Source: Aliiroseovarius salicola
GTDB lineage: Bacteria > Pseudomonadota > Alphaproteobacteria > Rhodobacterales > Rhodobacteraceae
Assembly (NCBI RefSeq): GCF_027891095.1
Contig: NZ_JAQIIO010000005.1
Coordinates: 62,001 to 126,000, forward strand
Length of the DNA: 64,000 bases
Direction of reading: 5' to 3'
Shown here: one piece after another, positions 46,627 through 57,598 of the stretch
Layout: the number at the start of each line of letters is the position of its first letter
Position numbering within the stretch: the first letter of the stretch is position 1
The notes under the pieces: generated by a model
The model's input: the letters and a program-made list of their open reading frames with translations, nothing else
The model's database searches: none
What the model was told of the DNA's origin: nothing
Position numbers and translations under genes: made by a program

Positions 46627-47889
46627 TTACGAATTCGTTGCAGTTTCGTCATCACTGGCCTCTTCCGCCCAGACTTCTTGCGCCATATCCATAGCCATCG
46701 GAGAACCAGTGGGGGCCATGGTCACATAAGAACCAACATCTTCAGGCAGCGGAGCAGTACGACGGGTCGAGCGCCACAGGCCATAAGCCAGAAGCGACAG
46801 CAAAAGAATTCCCATGTAGGCAAAAAACCCAAGTGGCCCCATTGCGCCCATGATCCAGCCAGTCACCACCGGCCCCATAATAGCTCCAATCCCGTTGATG
46901 AACACCAGACCGGCCGACGCGGCAGCCATGTTATCGCTTTCAAGAAAATCATTCACATAAGCGAGCAGCAACGCGTATAGCGGGTTGGTCATCCCACCAA
47001 CAAAGAAGGCCGAGACAAGATAAGAATAGTAGTTGGCGCCGGTGAAAATGGGCAGAAACGCCGCGACCCCGGCGATGCCGGATACAATCAGCACAAGATA
47101 TCGACGATCAAACCGATCCGAAATCCAACCAATTGGATACTGCAAAACCAGCCCGCCAATATAGAACATTGATACGAAGAATGAGATCTCGCCGACTGAC
47201 ATTCCGATTTCACTGCCGAATACGGCGGCCATACCAAACATGGCCGAGAACACCCCGCCCACGACCATGATCCCAACAAAGCCCAGAGGGGAAAGATGGA
47301 ATAGCTCCCGCAAGCTCATCCCCTTGGTGTTTTCAAACGCCGGTGTTGGGCTGATCGACAACAGGATCGGTGCAAAGGCAATAGAAACCAGCACCGATGG
47401 GAGGATGAACAGCAGGAAGCCCCCCGGATCACCGAGAACCAGCAAATACTGTGCTGCAATAATGCCCACCATCTGAACAATCAGGTAAAGCGACAGCGCC
47501 TTTCCACGGTTCTCGTTATCGGCGGCATTGTTGAGCCAGCTTTCTGCGGTGATATAAACCCCCGAAAAGCAAAATCCGATTACAACCCGCAGCACAGTCC
47601 AGGAAATCGGATTGGCCCAGGCCGGATAGAGGATCAGCACCGCCGATACCAGCGACCCAAGTGCCGCGAAGACGCGGACATGCCCCACGCGGCGGATCAT
47701 CGTGGGTGTCAGTCGCGAGCCAAACAGGAACCCGGCAAAATAGCCCGACATGACAATCGACATCTGGAAGGTCGAAAACCCTTCGATCCCGCCCCGGATC
47801 CCCAACAGCGTGCCCTGCACACCATTACCAACCATCAACAGCATGATCCCCAGAAGTAGGGCCCACGAGCTAGACAACACCTGGATCAT
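46627..47889 (-). CDS. MFS transporter
   Basis: 420 residues with about 12 membrane helices and the loop-2 signature FGSRLTPTMIRRVGHVR. C-terminal soluble tail of about 40 acidic residues. The closest recognisable group is the YcaD/CsbX-like MFS found next to metabolic genes; substrate unknown. GAGGAA precedes the ATG. Confidence 0.87.
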   Translation of the reverse strand: MIQVLSSSWALLLGIMLLMVGNGVQGTLLGIRGGIEGFSTFQMSIVMSGYFAGFLFGSRLTPTMIRRVGHVRVFAALGSLVSAVLILYPAWANPISWTVLRVVIGFCFSGVYITAESWLNNAADNENRGKALSLYLIVQMVGIIAAQYLLVLGDPGGFLLFILPSVLVSIAFAPILLSISPTPAFENTKGMSLRELFHLSPLGFVGIMVVGGVFSAMFGMAAVFGSEIGMSVGEISFFVSMFYIGGLVLQYPIGWISDRFDRRYLVLIVSGIAGVAAFLPIFTGANYYSYLVSAFFVGGMTNPLYALLLAYVNDFLESDNMAAASAGLVFINGIGAIMGPVVTGWIMGAMGPLGFFAYMGILLLSLLAYGLWRSTRRTAPLPEDVGSYVTMAPTGSPMAMDMAQEVWAEEASDDETATNS

Positions 47890-48007
47890 GACGGTTCCTC
47901 AACCTTGCATAAAACGAAATCAGACCCCCGAGCATAAGGGGAAATCATATCAGGTATCCAACAATCACGACGCGAGAAGGTCGCGTTTCGTCAATTTTGC
48001 AACGAGA

Positions 48008-49066
48008 TCATCCCTGAGGAAGCAAAAGGGAGCTGTCGCCATAGGAAAAGAACCGGTAACGATGATCGATCGCATGGGCATAGATATCCCGCATCCGCTC
48101 AACGCCCATCAGAGCAGAGACCAGCATCATCAACGTGGATTTGGGCAGGTGAAAGTTTGTCATCAGCCCATCAGCCAGTTTAAATCTATAGCCAGGCTTG
48201 ATGAAGATATCGGTTTCTCCGACCCACGGCGACATCTGTCCCGGACCCTCGGCTGCACTTTCAACCAGACGCAGCGCGGTGGTGCCCACCGGGATGATCC
48301 GCCCGCCAGCCTCTTTGGTGGTATTGATTTCAGCCGCGGCTTCTGCCGAGATCTGCCCCCATTCGGAATGCATCTTGTGATCGCGAACGTCATCCACCTT
48401 GACCGGAAGAAAGGTACCTGCCCCGACATGGAGGGTCACTTCGGTGATGCCGACGCCCATCGCCCGCACCTTCTCCAACAGGTCATCATCAAAATGCAGA
48501 GACGCGGTTGGGGCTGCCACGGCACCTGTTTTCTTGGCAAAAACCGTTTGGTAATCCTCATTGTCCTGCGCGTCAGCGGCGCGTTTTGCGGCGATATATG
48601 GTGGCAGTGGCATCTGGCCAGCCTCTTGCAAGGCGGCGTCGAAATCTGCCCCAGACATATTGAAGGCCAGCACCCCCTGCCCGTCTTCCTTGGATAGAAG
48701 CTCGGCAGACAACCCCGCGGCAAACGCGATCACCTCGCCCTCTCGGATCTTGCGGAGGGGTTTGACCATGGCGCGCCAATGCCCGTCGGCAGTCGGAGAC
48801 AGCAATGTCACTTCGATCTTCGACACCCCTTCGCCCGGCGCCTGCCCGGGGCGGGTGCGCGTGCCGGACAGCCGTCCGGGGATGACTTTTGTGTTGTTCA
48901 ACACCAATCGATCGCCCGGACGCAGCCAGTCACACAGGTCATGCACATGGGCGTCGACCATCCCATCCGGATTGGCCACCAACATGCGGCTCGCGGGGCG
49001 GGGGCGCACAGGGCGGGTCGCAATCAGCTTTTCCGGCAGGTCGAAATCGAAATCACTCAGCTTCAT
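48008..49066 (-). CDS. queA: S-adenosylmethionine:tRNA ribosyltransferase-isomerase
   Basis: Transfers and isomerises the ribose of AdoMet onto preQ1 in tRNA, forming epoxyqueuosine. 352 residues from the ATG at 49066: [20 protein letters not shown] is the standard QueA start; [25 protein letters not shown] and [10 protein letters not shown]-type [15 protein letters not shown] follow. A TTG 14 codons upstream is possible but lacks homology. No other queuosine gene is adjacent. Confidence 0.95.
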   Translation of the reverse strand: MKLSDFDFDLPEKLIATRPVRPRPASRMLVANPDGMVDAHVHDLCDWLRPGDRLVLNNTKVIPGRLSGTRTRPGQAPGEGVSKIEVTLLSPTADGHWRAMVKPLRKIREGEVIAFAAGLSAELLSKEDGQGVLAFNMSGADFDAALQEAGQMPLPPYIAAKRAADAQDNEDYQTVFAKKTGAVAAPTASLHFDDDLLEKVRAMGVGITEVTLHVGAGTFLPVKVDDVRDHKMHSEWGQISAEAAAEINTTKEAGGRIIPVGTTALRLVESAAEGPGQMSPWVGETDIFIKPGYRFKLADGLMTNFHLPKSTLMMLVSALMGVERMRDIYAHAIDHRYRFFSYGDSSLLLPQG

Positions 49067-49112
49067 CAGGTCGTCTTTTGTCAGGTCATAGCCCGGCGGG
49101 TCGGGCAAATGA

Positions 49113-52100
49113 TCATTGCGGTTTGGGTGGCGGTTTGCGCCGGAAAATGTCTCTAAAGATACCGGGCGTGAAAAGCGAGAGCGGATTTACCCCGACATCC
49201 GGGTTTTCTGGTGTGCCGGACAAAGTATAGTTAAACCCAATCAGCCCTTCCCCTTTCCGCGCCAAAGCACGACCGGCAGAATTGACAATATAGAAAGGGG
49301 AAATCACCCCCTGCATCTCCATTTCACTGGAGCCAAGATGGTAATACCCATCCATCGAAACACCGAGGGAATGCCCCACCGCCGAGCTGCGATAGATCGT
49401 CACTTTCTCCGGGTCGAGCCTGAACCGGGCAGTGACTTCACCAAAAGGAATGCCCTGCCCACCCAATTGCTGCAGCAGCCCGACAACCGAGACCGCAGAC
49501 AGCAGCTCGGCCATGGCCGGGGCGTCACGAACAGAAACATCTCCGACCTTCAGCTCCCCTTCATAGGTCCCCTTGGAGCCCCCTGGGGCGAGCACAAGTT
49601 CCAGATCGCCGCCATAGGCATTCTTGAAAACGCCCGCATCGCGCATCACACCACCGGCATCGTCGGATTTGATCCGAATGGCCATTCCATTGGCCTGCGG
49701 CGCCACAGCACCCGTGATCCCGGCCCCTCCGCCGACACGCGCCTGAAAGGTGCCCTTGGTGCCATTGTGCTGCTGAAACTTACCATCAAACTGGGTCAGG
49801 GTGATGCCGCTGGAGACGATCAACCGGTCCAGCACCAGATCAATTGGAACGGCCCCCGGAACACTGCCGCCTTTCCCGGACCCCAACGTCGCATTGCGCA
49901 TATCAACAGTGCCCCCGTTGACGGAAATGGCAGGCGGGAGACCTTCGCCGCGCCCCGTCAAGGTCACCGGAGCATCAAGCCAGCCCGCCAGCTGAACACT
50001 GCCAAACTGCGCAATATCAAGCCCCCCCTGCTCATGAAGACGGATCTGCCCCACTGCCGACAGCCCCGCCGCGGTCAAGGTGATTTTGGGAACATGTACC
50101 GGCTTTCCAAGCACCGCTTCAATCTCCAGAGACCCTTTGCGATTAGCAGGCTTTGCCCAGCCCAGCGGATTGAATGACATAGCCAAACCAGACAGATCTG
50201 ATTGCGCCACAAGCGTCGTCGGCTCTCCGGGGGTGATGGTCATATCAAACTGCGCTTGGCTTTCGCCACTGACACTTCCTTTGGGCAAATCAATCGACAA
50301 CTCATCCAGCAATCTCTGATCGAGAACCGCGCGACCGGACACCGTCGACTTGCCGCCATTTGCCTTGACCCCAAGCGGAAGGTTCCAAGTTGCGGACAGC
50401 GGCATCTGGCCAAGCCCCCCCTGCCCCGTCAGCTCCAACCCATCGTGACGCACGTGCAACTTGCCGCTGCTCAACCGCAGTGTTTTCCCTTCGATCAGCT
50501 TGGTGCTTTCGCCATTCCAGACATCAGCCAAAAGATTGAAACGCAGCTCTTCTTTCGGAATTTTTTTCATCAACCGCAGATCAATTTGACCCGAAAGCTC
50601 AAATTGCCCCTTGTCGACAATATCCGCCCCAATCCGCCCGGATTTTCGGAAGATCCGATAAGGCGGTTCGGCCAGCAATGCGAGCGCCGCAGGCACCTGG
50701 CCTCGCAGCGACAAATCCACCCGCGCCGGGCTGGGCTTGGTTTTCATATCAAGGATCACAAACCGCGTGCCCGAAACATCGATCGGCGCCTGCCCCTCGG
50801 GGCGCACGAACCCGCTATCTGCCGAGACAATCATCTGGTTTTGCTCAATCGAGAACCGGCCCGACACATTGCGCACCGGTATCATGCCCTTCACAACTTC
50901 GGCCCGCATCCCAACAAGGTTTGAGCTGAGTGAAATCTTGGGGTCTTCGCCCGGCAGAACCCGCAACGCCGCAGTGACATTCTCAAGATGCCCCTCATAA
51001 AGCTTGGTCTTGGTCCATTTGCGAGATTTCGCGCCTTTCTCGGTCAGTGGCCAAAACGCCAGCACCTGTTCTTTCGTCACTTTATCGGCCGACAGGTCCA
51101 GCGCCAGATCCCAGCCATTGCTGCGCGCAATAGCCCGACCGTATCCCGTCACATGCCCCGCCCCTTGCGACAGGTTGACCGCCCCCAATTCCAGCGTAAA
51201 GGGGGACAGACGCAAACGAAAATCGGCACCCCCACCGGTCAGTTCCAGCGGAGCTTCAAACATGTCTGGCGGAGTTATCCGTGCCGAGGTCAAGCTAAGC
51301 TGACCGATCAGCTCTGCGGGCCAGCCCTGCTCCCACCCGCGCAGATAAGAATGGCCCTCCACCTGGGCCTCCCCCCAATCGGTGAGAATGGAAACCTCGG
51401 CAAAGTCGATGCGTTCCCGCTCCGGATCATAATCCATATAGACCTTGCCGCCATCAAAGCGGATCGGCGCAACCCCGGCACCGGGCGTCACGGCACCCTC
51501 TCCGAATTCAAGCGTGCCAGCCATATCCTGGATCAATCCGGCGTCGCTGATCACAGTGTGCAGTGCTCCCGAAATCGGGGCGTCAACCACACCAAGGAAC
51601 GCCATCACCGGCGATTGCGCCGCAATATCCCGCGCCAGCGCATTCTTGAATGTGGCCGTCATGGTCGCCCCGGACCGCCCCTTGAAGGCGCGGAACCCGA
51701 GAACGGTTTCAGCCAGAACCTCGGTCTGATTGAACACATCAAACGAAACGGTGATGTCCACCGCCTCTTCATTATGTGTCAGTGTCATCTGCCCGTCTGT
51801 GACCTGCCAAAGCCGCCCTGAACGGGCATCCTCAAGCGTGATGGTCAGGGCTTCGGTCGAGATTTCCTCGAGGTCTGCCAATGTGCCATCGGTAAACTCG
51901 CTGTCGATCACATCAAGGATCGACGCCAGATCGCCGCTCGCCCCGCCGCTCGTGCCAAAACTGAGGTCAAAATCACCGTTGGCCCGTCGGCGCAATGTGA
52001 CCTGAGCGCCAGATAGGCGCAGCCAAGCGGGTTTGATATCGCCGCGCAAGACGTCACCGATGCGCACGCCCCCTTCGACCGCATTCAAACGCGCCACTTC

Positions 52101-52532
52101 CAGCCCGGTCTGGTCCTTCACCCCTACATCCACAAAGCGCAGATTGGGAATGCCTTTGGGGCTGATCCCCAACTCGACTCGATGCAGCGACAGGTCTGCA
52201 CGGTCAGTTTGTGCATTAATCACGGTTTCAATCCGTGTGGTGACCCAATCCGGTATGCCAACGACACGCCCGGTCAGGGACATCGACAGCATGACCAGAA
52301 ACAGCCCGCCCAGCAGGATCAGCATCACACTCCAGATGCTCAGATGCCATTTCAGACGACGTCGCCTGCGTGCCTTGCGGGCGGCAATGGGACACATGGG
52401 ACCATCAGGCCCCGGAACCACGCGGGCTGCTGCGGTCGCCGTACCAATGCTGTCTTTGCCGGTAGGTCCTTCACCATCCGGCAGCTCTGGCGGCAAGGAT
52501 TGCCTGTCCAGCTGATGCGGATCTTCATCCAT
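49113..52532 (-). CDS. AsmA-like / DUF3971 giant envelope protein
   Basis: 1139 residues: disordered acidic N-terminus, basic [10 protein letters not shown], one membrane helix (about 66-90), then a long periplasmic beta-rich region with repeated amphipathic strands and a C-terminal AsmA_2-type domain ([21 protein letters not shown]). This is the YhdP/TamB/AsmA class of bridge proteins that move phospholipids between membranes in Gram-negative bacteria; assignment to YhdP-like is by length and layout. 46 bases upstream of queA on the same strand. Confidence 0.85.
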   Translation of the reverse strand: MDEDPHQLDRQSLPPELPDGEGPTGKDSIGTATAAARVVPGPDGPMCPIAARKARRRRRLKWHLSIWSVMLILLGGLFLVMLSMSLTGRVVGIPDWVTTRIETVINAQTDRADLSLHRVELGISPKGIPNLRFVDVGVKDQTGLEVARLNAVEGGVRIGDVLRGDIKPAWLRLSGAQVTLRRRANGDFDLSFGTSGGASGDLASILDVIDSEFTDGTLADLEEISTEALTITLEDARSGRLWQVTDGQMTLTHNEEAVDITVSFDVFNQTEVLAETVLGFRAFKGRSGATMTATFKNALARDIAAQSPVMAFLGVVDAPISGALHTVISDAGLIQDMAGTLEFGEGAVTPGAGVAPIRFDGGKVYMDYDPERERIDFAEVSILTDWGEAQVEGHSYLRGWEQGWPAELIGQLSLTSARITPPDMFEAPLELTGGGADFRLRLSPFTLELGAVNLSQGAGHVTGYGRAIARSNGWDLALDLSADKVTKEQVLAFWPLTEKGAKSRKWTKTKLYEGHLENVTAALRVLPGEDPKISLSSNLVGMRAEVVKGMIPVRNVSGRFSIEQNQMIVSADSGFVRPEGQAPIDVSGTRFVILDMKTKPSPARVDLSLRGQVPAALALLAEPPYRIFRKSGRIGADIVDKGQFELSGQIDLRLMKKIPKEELRFNLLADVWNGESTKLIEGKTLRLSSGKLHVRHDGLELTGQGGLGQMPLSATWNLPLGVKANGGKSTVSGRAVLDQRLLDELSIDLPKGSVSGESQAQFDMTITPGEPTTLVAQSDLSGLAMSFNPLGWAKPANRKGSLEIEAVLGKPVHVPKITLTAAGLSAVGQIRLHEQGGLDIAQFGSVQLAGWLDAPVTLTGRGEGLPPAISVNGGTVDMRNATLGSGKGGSVPGAVPIDLVLDRLIVSSGITLTQFDGKFQQHNGTKGTFQARVGGGAGITGAVAPQANGMAIRIKSDDAGGVMRDAGVFKNAYGGDLELVLAPGGSKGTYEGELKVGDVSVRDAPAMAELLSAVSVVGLLQQLGGQGIPFGEVTARFRLDPEKVTIYRSSAVGHSLGVSMDGYYHLGSSEMEMQGVISPFYIVNSAGRALARKGEGLIGFNYTLSGTPENPDVGVNPLSLFTPGIFRDIFRRKPPPKPQ

Positions 52533-52742
52533 TTTGCCTTTGGCGCCCTTTTCTCTGCCCGGTCATTCAGCCCAACTTTGCTGGCCCTATTCTCTTCATA
52601 TTGACAGGCCAGCTTCTTGTGTCGGACGGCACTGGTCAATTTCGCCTTGAACCTGTTGTAAGGCATGGTTTCATATTGCGGTGTTTACCCGTAAAACGAA
52701 AGCCTTGATATTGCTAATTCGCATGGGGAAGGAAGCCAAGCA

Positions 52743-53237
52743 ATGGATGCAAAACCTTTGGAAACAGGCTCAAAAGCGCCCGAATTCACTTTGCCACAGG
52801 ATGGTGGTGATCCGGTCACTCTTGCCCGACTCACCAATGATCCATCAGTCGGACCGGTAATCCTTTTCTTCTACCCAAAAGATAGCACTCCGGGCTGCAC
52901 CACCGAAGCCAGGGAGTTCTCGACGCTCCTGCCAGAGTTCCACGCCCTTGGCGCACAGGTCTTTGGCATTTCCAAGGACAGCCTGAAACGACATGAAAAC
53001 TTCCGCGCCAAGCAGGAACTGACCGTGCCGCTCCTGTCCGATGCCGATGCGCAAATCTGCGAGGCTTATGGCACCTGGGGTGAAAAGAAAAACTATGGGC
53101 GGACCTATCTGGGGATCACCCGCACCACCTATCTTATTGATAGCAAAGGGGATATCGCGCAGGTTTGGAGCAAGGTAAAGGTCAAGGACCACGCACAGGC
53201 TGTGCTGGACGCCACCCGCGCTCTGGTTGGGGCATGA
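52743..53237 (+). CDS. bcp: thiol peroxidase (Bcp/PrxQ-type peroxiredoxin)
   Basis: 164 residues. Peroxidatic Cys52 in STPGCTTEAREF. The resolving Cys that many Bcp proteins carry five residues later is replaced by Arg57, so it is a 1-Cys type or uses an external thiol. FFYPKDSTPGC and KDSLKRHENFRAK are family hallmarks. Its stop overlaps the next start (ATGA). Confidence 0.93.
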   Translation: MDAKPLETGSKAPEFTLPQDGGDPVTLARLTNDPSVGPVILFFYPKDSTPGCTTEAREFSTLLPEFHALGAQVFGISKDSLKRHENFRAKQELTVPLLSDADAQICEAYGTWGEKKNYGRTYLGITRTTYLIDSKGDIAQVWSKVKVKDHAQAVLDATRALVGA

Positions 53238-54082
53238 CCATGCCCCTAAAACCCCTTGCCCAAATGGCCGAAGAGGTGCTGCGCACCGCAGATGGCCGCG
53301 AAAAATGTGCCCTGTCCCGCCGCTATGCCGCCGACTGGTTTGCCGCCCGTGCAGATGGCACTCTGCCCGAAATTGGCACGGCCTCTCCGCCTGACTTTCC
53401 CGCGCGCCCCGAAAAACCCGAACTGAAAGATCCCCGTGGCGTGCCAAGACGCCGCCCCGGCAGCCCGGAGGGGCGGATCGCCCTTTTGCACGCTGTGGCC
53501 CATATCGAACTGAACGCGGTTGATCTGCACTGGGACATCATCGCCCGGTTCTGCAACGTCAAAATGCCAGCCGGCTTCTATGATGACTGGGTTAAGGCGG
53601 CTGACGAAGAAAGCAATCATTTCAACCTTGTATCCGACCGACTTGAAGCACTGGGCAGCCATTACGGCGCTCTTGCAGCCCATGCGGGCATGTGGCGGGC
53701 GGCTGAGGACACCAAGGATGACTTCATGGGCCGCCTGGCCGTGGTGCCGATGGTATTGGAGGCCCGCGGGCTGGATGTCACCCCGGGCATGATCAATGTT
53801 TTTCGCTCGGCAAAAGATACCGACACGGTGGCGGCTCTTGAGGTGATCTATGCCGAAGAAGTGGGCCATGTTGCCTATGGGTCCAAGTGGTTCCATTTCC
53901 TCTGCGGTCGCCATGAGCTTGACCCGAAAGAGGAATTCCACCGCTTGGTGCGCACCTATTTTCACGGCGCGTTAAAGCCGCCCTTCAACGAAGAAAAGCG
54001 CGCTGAGGCGGGGCTCCCCCCCGATTTTTACTGGCCACTGGCGGAAGAAACCCCCAAGCGCCCACGCGGCTCTCCGGGTTGA
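53234..54082 (+). CDS. DUF455 ferritin-like protein
   Basis: 282 residues. COG2833/DUF455 family with a ferritin-like four-helix bundle: possible metal ligands in IALLHAVAHIELNAVDLHWD, DEESNHFNLVSDRLEALG, MVLEARGLDV and IYAEEVGHVAYGSKW (E-x-x-H pairs), similar to di-iron MiaE-type hydroxylases. Enzymatic role unknown. ATG at 53234 overlaps the bcp stop, so a thiol peroxidase and a probable di-iron protein are co-translated. Confidence 0.85.
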   Translation: MTMPLKPLAQMAEEVLRTADGREKCALSRRYAADWFAARADGTLPEIGTASPPDFPARPEKPELKDPRGVPRRRPGSPEGRIALLHAVAHIELNAVDLHWDIIARFCNVKMPAGFYDDWVKAADEESNHFNLVSDRLEALGSHYGALAAHAGMWRAAEDTKDDFMGRLAVVPMVLEARGLDVTPGMINVFRSAKDTDTVAALEVIYAEEVGHVAYGSKWFHFLCGRHELDPKEEFHRLVRTYFHGALKPPFNEEKRAEAGLPPDFYWPLAEETPKRPRGSPG

Positions 54083-54310
54083 TCCGGTCATAATCGTCCA
54101 CGCGAGGATGCTTCATCATCGGCAGCATCCCGCGTGTTTTGCGCCATAACGTCCCGGCAGACCGAAAATTCTTGCGTGATCGCAGGGTGCAGGGTAAGCA
54201 CTTCGCGTGCGCTGAAAAAGGGTCCAGCAGAGATTGCAGAGCGGACAAAGGCAGAATGGGAATGGGGGCCCACACAGTCGATAACTGTGGGGCGACAAAC
54301 GAGGTCTAGT

Positions 54311-55624
54311 TTGAAGACACGCCTGATAGACAAGTTGAACCACGCGCTTGAACGGTTCTTTCCGGAACAACGCCTGTTCCTTCGCTCAGACGACGGTACG
54401 CGATTCATTCGCCTGACACCCCTGGCGCAGTCGGTCGGCTGGACCGGCTCTGCCGCCTTTATCGCATGGTCGATCATTGCCACGGCTGTTCTTTTGATGG
54501 ACAGCATCGGATCAGGCAACCTGCGCGATCAGGCGCGGCGAGAAAAGCAGCTTTTTGAGGAACGCCTGCAAACCCTTTCCTCTGAACGCGATGCCCGAAC
54601 CGCAGAAGCCGCTGCTGCACAAGCCCGCTTTACCAAGGCACTTAACGAGATTTCCGAGATCCAGAGCGAGCTGCTGACGTCTGAGGAGCGGCTGCGCGAG
54701 TTGGAAACAGGTATCGGCGTCATTCAGGGCACCCTGCGACGTACCCTCGCGGAACGAGACGAAGCCCGCAACACCCTGACGACTGTGATTGCGGAAAATG
54801 AAGGAGAGGCCGAAAAGAACGCCCCCCTTTCCCCTGAAGCACGCGACACGATGTCCTTTCTGACCGCCGCGCTTGAAACCACCGCTATTCAACGTGACAT
54901 GCTGGCCGAGAAATCTGCCGAAGCAGAGCAGTATGCTCAGGAAATTTACTACGAAAACCGCCTGCGCGACGAACGCAACGATCAGATCTTCCGCCAGCTC
55001 GAAGATGCCGTGTCGATCTCGATGGAGCCGATGGACAAAATGTTCCGCCAAACCGGCATGTCTGTCGATCATATTCTCGGCCAGATCAAAAGCGGCTATT
55101 CCGGCCAAGGTGGCCCAATGACACCATTGATCCTCTCGACCCGAGGGGGGGAACCCGACGCTGACGGGATGCGCGCCAATGAGATCCTGAACAAGCTGGA
55201 TCGCATGAACCTTTACCGCATTGCGGCGCAAAAGATGCCCTTTGATATGCCGGTCAAATCCGGCTTCCGCTTTACCTCCGGCTTTGGCAGCCGCTGGGGG
55301 CGGATGCACAACGGCACCGATTTCGCCGCCGCCGTCGGCACACCGATCTATGCCCCTGCGGATGGGGTGGTCACATTTGCAGGGTGGAGCTCGGGTTATG
55401 GCCGTCTGGTCAAGATCCAGCACCAGTTCGGGATTGAAACCCGCTATGCGCACCAATCTGCCATTCGCGTAAAAAAAGGCCAAAGGGTATCGCGCGGTGA
55501 CAGAATCGGTGATATTGGAAACTCTGGGCGCTCCACCGGTCCGCATTTGCACTATGAAGTGCGCGTCGGTGGCAAACCCATCAACCCGATGATCTACATC
55601 AAGGCAGGACGAGATGTTTTCTAA
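54311..55624 (+). CDS. M23 (LytM) family metallopeptidase
   Basis: 437 residues from a TTG start chosen because GAGG lies 6 bases before it; the open frame reaches back to 54134 but that part looks non-coding. One membrane helix at 45-63, coiled coil from about 70 to 230, then a C-terminal LytM domain with the zinc and catalytic residues His333 and Asp337 (HNGTD), His381, and His412/His414 (HLHYEV). It probably cleaves peptidoglycan crosslinks from the periplasmic side. Overlaps the bactofilin gene by 11 bases, the known peptidase-bactofilin pairing in cell-shape control. Confidence 0.92.
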   Translation: MKTRLIDKLNHALERFFPEQRLFLRSDDGTRFIRLTPLAQSVGWTGSAAFIAWSIIATAVLLMDSIGSGNLRDQARREKQLFEERLQTLSSERDARTAEAAAAQARFTKALNEISEIQSELLTSEERLRELETGIGVIQGTLRRTLAERDEARNTLTTVIAENEGEAEKNAPLSPEARDTMSFLTAALETTAIQRDMLAEKSAEAEQYAQEIYYENRLRDERNDQIFRQLEDAVSISMEPMDKMFRQTGMSVDHILGQIKSGYSGQGGPMTPLILSTRGGEPDADGMRANEILNKLDRMNLYRIAAQKMPFDMPVKSGFRFTSGFGSRWGRMHNGTDFAAAVGTPIYAPADGVVTFAGWSSGYGRLVKIQHQFGIETRYAHQSAIRVKKGQRVSRGDRIGDIGNSGRSTGPHLHYEVRVGGKPINPMIYIKAGRDVF

Positions 55625-56111
55625 ATCCAAGATCAATGAACCGGGCCCAAAAGCCGGTGAAAACGAAGTGAAACCGGCAGCCTCTGAGAAACCGGCAGTT
55701 CCGACCCCGTCGGCCCCTCCGGCAACGCCGAAGGCCAAACCCCCGGCATCGACCCTGTCTTCTGATCTGGTGATCAAAGGCGACATCCGCTCGACCGGCG
55801 ACATCATTGTCGAAGGCACTGTGGAAGGTGACATCCGCGCCCATCAGCTGACCATTGGCGAAGGCGCCACGGTCAAAGGCGAAGTGATTGGCGATGACGT
55901 GGTCATCAACGGCCGCATCATTGGTCGTCTGCGCGGCCTGAAGGTGCGCCTGACGTCGTCGGCGCGTGTTGAAGGTGATATCATTCACAAGACCATTGCC
56001 ATCGAAAGCGGAGCGCATTTCGAAGGCTCGGTGCAGCGTCAGGACGACCCGCTTGCCAAAGGCAGCCGCACCCCCGTGGCGCCTGCTCCGAAGGCCGCCG
56101 CCAAAGAATAA
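55614..56111 (+). CDS. bactofilin
   Basis: 165 residues. Central DUF583/bactofilin beta-helix (about 48-140) made of short repeats: GDIRSTGDIIVEGTVEGDI, HQLTIGEGATVKGEVIG, VVINGRIIGRLRGLKV; flanked by Pro/Ala/Lys-rich tails, as in bactofilins. Polymerises into membrane-associated filaments. Start overlaps the M23 gene; followed by a strong terminator, so the two form one transcript. Confidence 0.95.
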   Translation: MFSKSKINEPGPKAGENEVKPAASEKPAVPTPSAPPATPKAKPPASTLSSDLVIKGDIRSTGDIIVEGTVEGDIRAHQLTIGEGATVKGEVIGDDVVINGRIIGRLRGLKVRLTSSARVEGDIIHKTIAIESGAHFEGSVQRQDDPLAKGSRTPVAPAPKAAAKE

Positions 56112-56131
56112 TCCACCACAACGTGGAAATG

Positions 56132-56160
56132 AAAAGGCCGCCTCAACGGGCGGCCTTTTC
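56132..56160 (+). terminator. terminator after the bactofilin gene
   Basis: AAAAGGCCGCC (56132-56142), loop TCAACG, GGCGGCCTTTT (56149-56159). Eleven perfect pairs; also faces the convergent DUF2189 gene. Confidence 0.9.
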
Positions 56161-56185
56161 TGTTGGGGCCTCACATTGTCGAAGA

Positions 56186-56974
56186 TCAGTCGTCAAAGCT
56201 CATGGTGCGGCGATAGAGATGCCATGTGGCGTGCCCCAGAACTGGAAGCGCCACAAACAGCCCAAGGAAAAATGGCAGCATGCCGAGCACCAGCGCCACG
56301 CTCACTACTCCCCCCCAGATCAACATCGGAACCAAGTTCTGCATCACCGCCTGGAAGGAGTGGATCATCGCCGAAATGAAATCCATCTCGCGATCCAAAA
56401 GCATCGGCAGACTGCAGACCGTGATTGAGAACGCCACAAAAGCCATCGCCCCGCCCACGATCGTGCCCACCACCAACATGCTTATCCCATTGCGGTTAAG
56501 CAACGCGTCTTGCCAGTTTGACATGATGTTTGTCATCGGCTGCAACCCCATGAACAGCATGAAGACGATATGGGCCACAAAGATCCAGAACAGGAATCCC
56601 ATGATCAGAACCATCGCAATGGATGGAAACTGCCGGTCTTTCTGGTTGAACACCGACCCAAGGATCGCAGCCCAGTCAAGATCGGCACCGCGTTCCAGCC
56701 TGCGGCTTACTTCGTAAAGCCCCACCGCAAGAAACGGCGCGAGAAAGGGAAACCCAAAGGCCACCGGAATGATCCAATAGCTTTGCCCCATCACCTCAAA
56801 CTCGAGATAGAGCACAATCCCGCCCAAGACGTAAAATAGTGCAAAAAACAGACCAAAGGCGGGTGCTTTCAGAAAATCTGCCCACCCTGCCTTGAGCGCG
56901 GCGGTGACATCTCCCGTGGTGATTTGATTGATATTCGGAGGGGATGATGCCTCTGGATGTGTTGCGTCACTCAT
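56186..56974 (-). CDS. DUF2189 membrane protein
   Basis: 262 residues with about five or six membrane helices in pairs. Family features: GWADFLKAPAFGLFFALFYV near the start and FPFLAPFLAVGLYEVSRRLE. Function unknown. GGGAG precedes the ATG at 56974. Confidence 0.88.
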   Translation of the reverse strand: MSDATHPEASSPPNINQITTGDVTAALKAGWADFLKAPAFGLFFALFYVLGGIVLYLEFEVMGQSYWIIPVAFGFPFLAPFLAVGLYEVSRRLERGADLDWAAILGSVFNQKDRQFPSIAMVLIMGFLFWIFVAHIVFMLFMGLQPMTNIMSNWQDALLNRNGISMLVVGTIVGGAMAFVAFSITVCSLPMLLDREMDFISAMIHSFQAVMQNLVPMLIWGGVVSVALVLGMLPFFLGLFVALPVLGHATWHLYRRTMSFDD

Positions 56975-57146
56975 GCTTTCTCCCTGCATGTTTTTATATT
57001 TTTTTCGCGCGCAAGAAGAGTGTCGCGGGTGAAATCGCTTCCGTCAAGTTCCTGAACATGTGAATTTGTGGAAGATGGGCAATGTCTTGCAGTTTAAGCG
57101 GCATATACGGGGTCCACCATCAAGGCAGGAGCCCTCAACTCCACAC

Positions 57147-57584
57147 TTAAATATCATCCATCATGCCATCCCAATCAAATACCCGAATGTCCGGCGTCTC
57201 GCGGCCTTGCAACGAGCGATAAAGACAACGGGCGGGTTGGTTGTCTCCCTCGGTTGCCAACCAGATCCCCTGCGCGCGCCCGCGACGCGCTTGCGACAAA
57301 ATCCTCGATACAAGCTGCTTCCCGATCCCCTGTTGTCGATGGCTCCGCTCCACGCCCACTTCGTTGATGAAAAACGCAGCCGGTTTGTCTGGATGCAGCA
57401 AAAAGCAGCCAGAGGCAAAACCGATCACTTGATCGTCCTTGACTACAAAAATCATTTCATGACCGGGATCGGCCACAAAAGCGGCGAGCTGCGCCGGATC
57501 TACAGGGTTGTCAAAAACGGTGGCCCCCAAAAGCAGCTCAGCGGTCTTTTCGGACAAAAGGTAGAAAGACAGTCCAGAATTCAT
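57147..57584 (-). CDS. GNAT family N-acetyltransferase
   Basis: 145 residues. Acetyl-CoA pyrophosphate loop HRQQGIGKQL (motif A R/Q-x-x-G-x-G/A) preceded by the strand FFINEVGVERS, and ARCLYRSLQG matching motif B. Similar in shape to AAC(3)-I-type enzymes, but resistance is not implied. A 14-bp perfect hairpin lies just upstream of its start codon. Confidence 0.85.
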   Translation of the reverse strand: MNSGLSFYLLSEKTAELLLGATVFDNPVDPAQLAAFVADPGHEMIFVVKDDQVIGFASGCFLLHPDKPAAFFINEVGVERSHRQQGIGKQLVSRILSQARRGRAQGIWLATEGDNQPARCLYRSLQGRETPDIRVFDWDGMMDDI

Positions 57585-57598
57585 GCCCCAAGACTGAA

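Noticed and set aside
53985-54275. Minus-strand frame overlapping the end of the DUF455 gene
   Set aside because: No family resemblance I can support and it overlaps a well-supported gene and the leader of the M23 gene.
54512-55834. 440-codon open frame antisense to the M23 peptidase and bactofilin genes
   Set aside because: Both plus-strand proteins are complete and well conserved; the antisense product is low-complexity.
57147-57584. Aminoglycoside acetyltransferase
   Set aside because: Only the general GNAT fold is visible; nothing specific to aminoglycosides, and the context is housekeeping.
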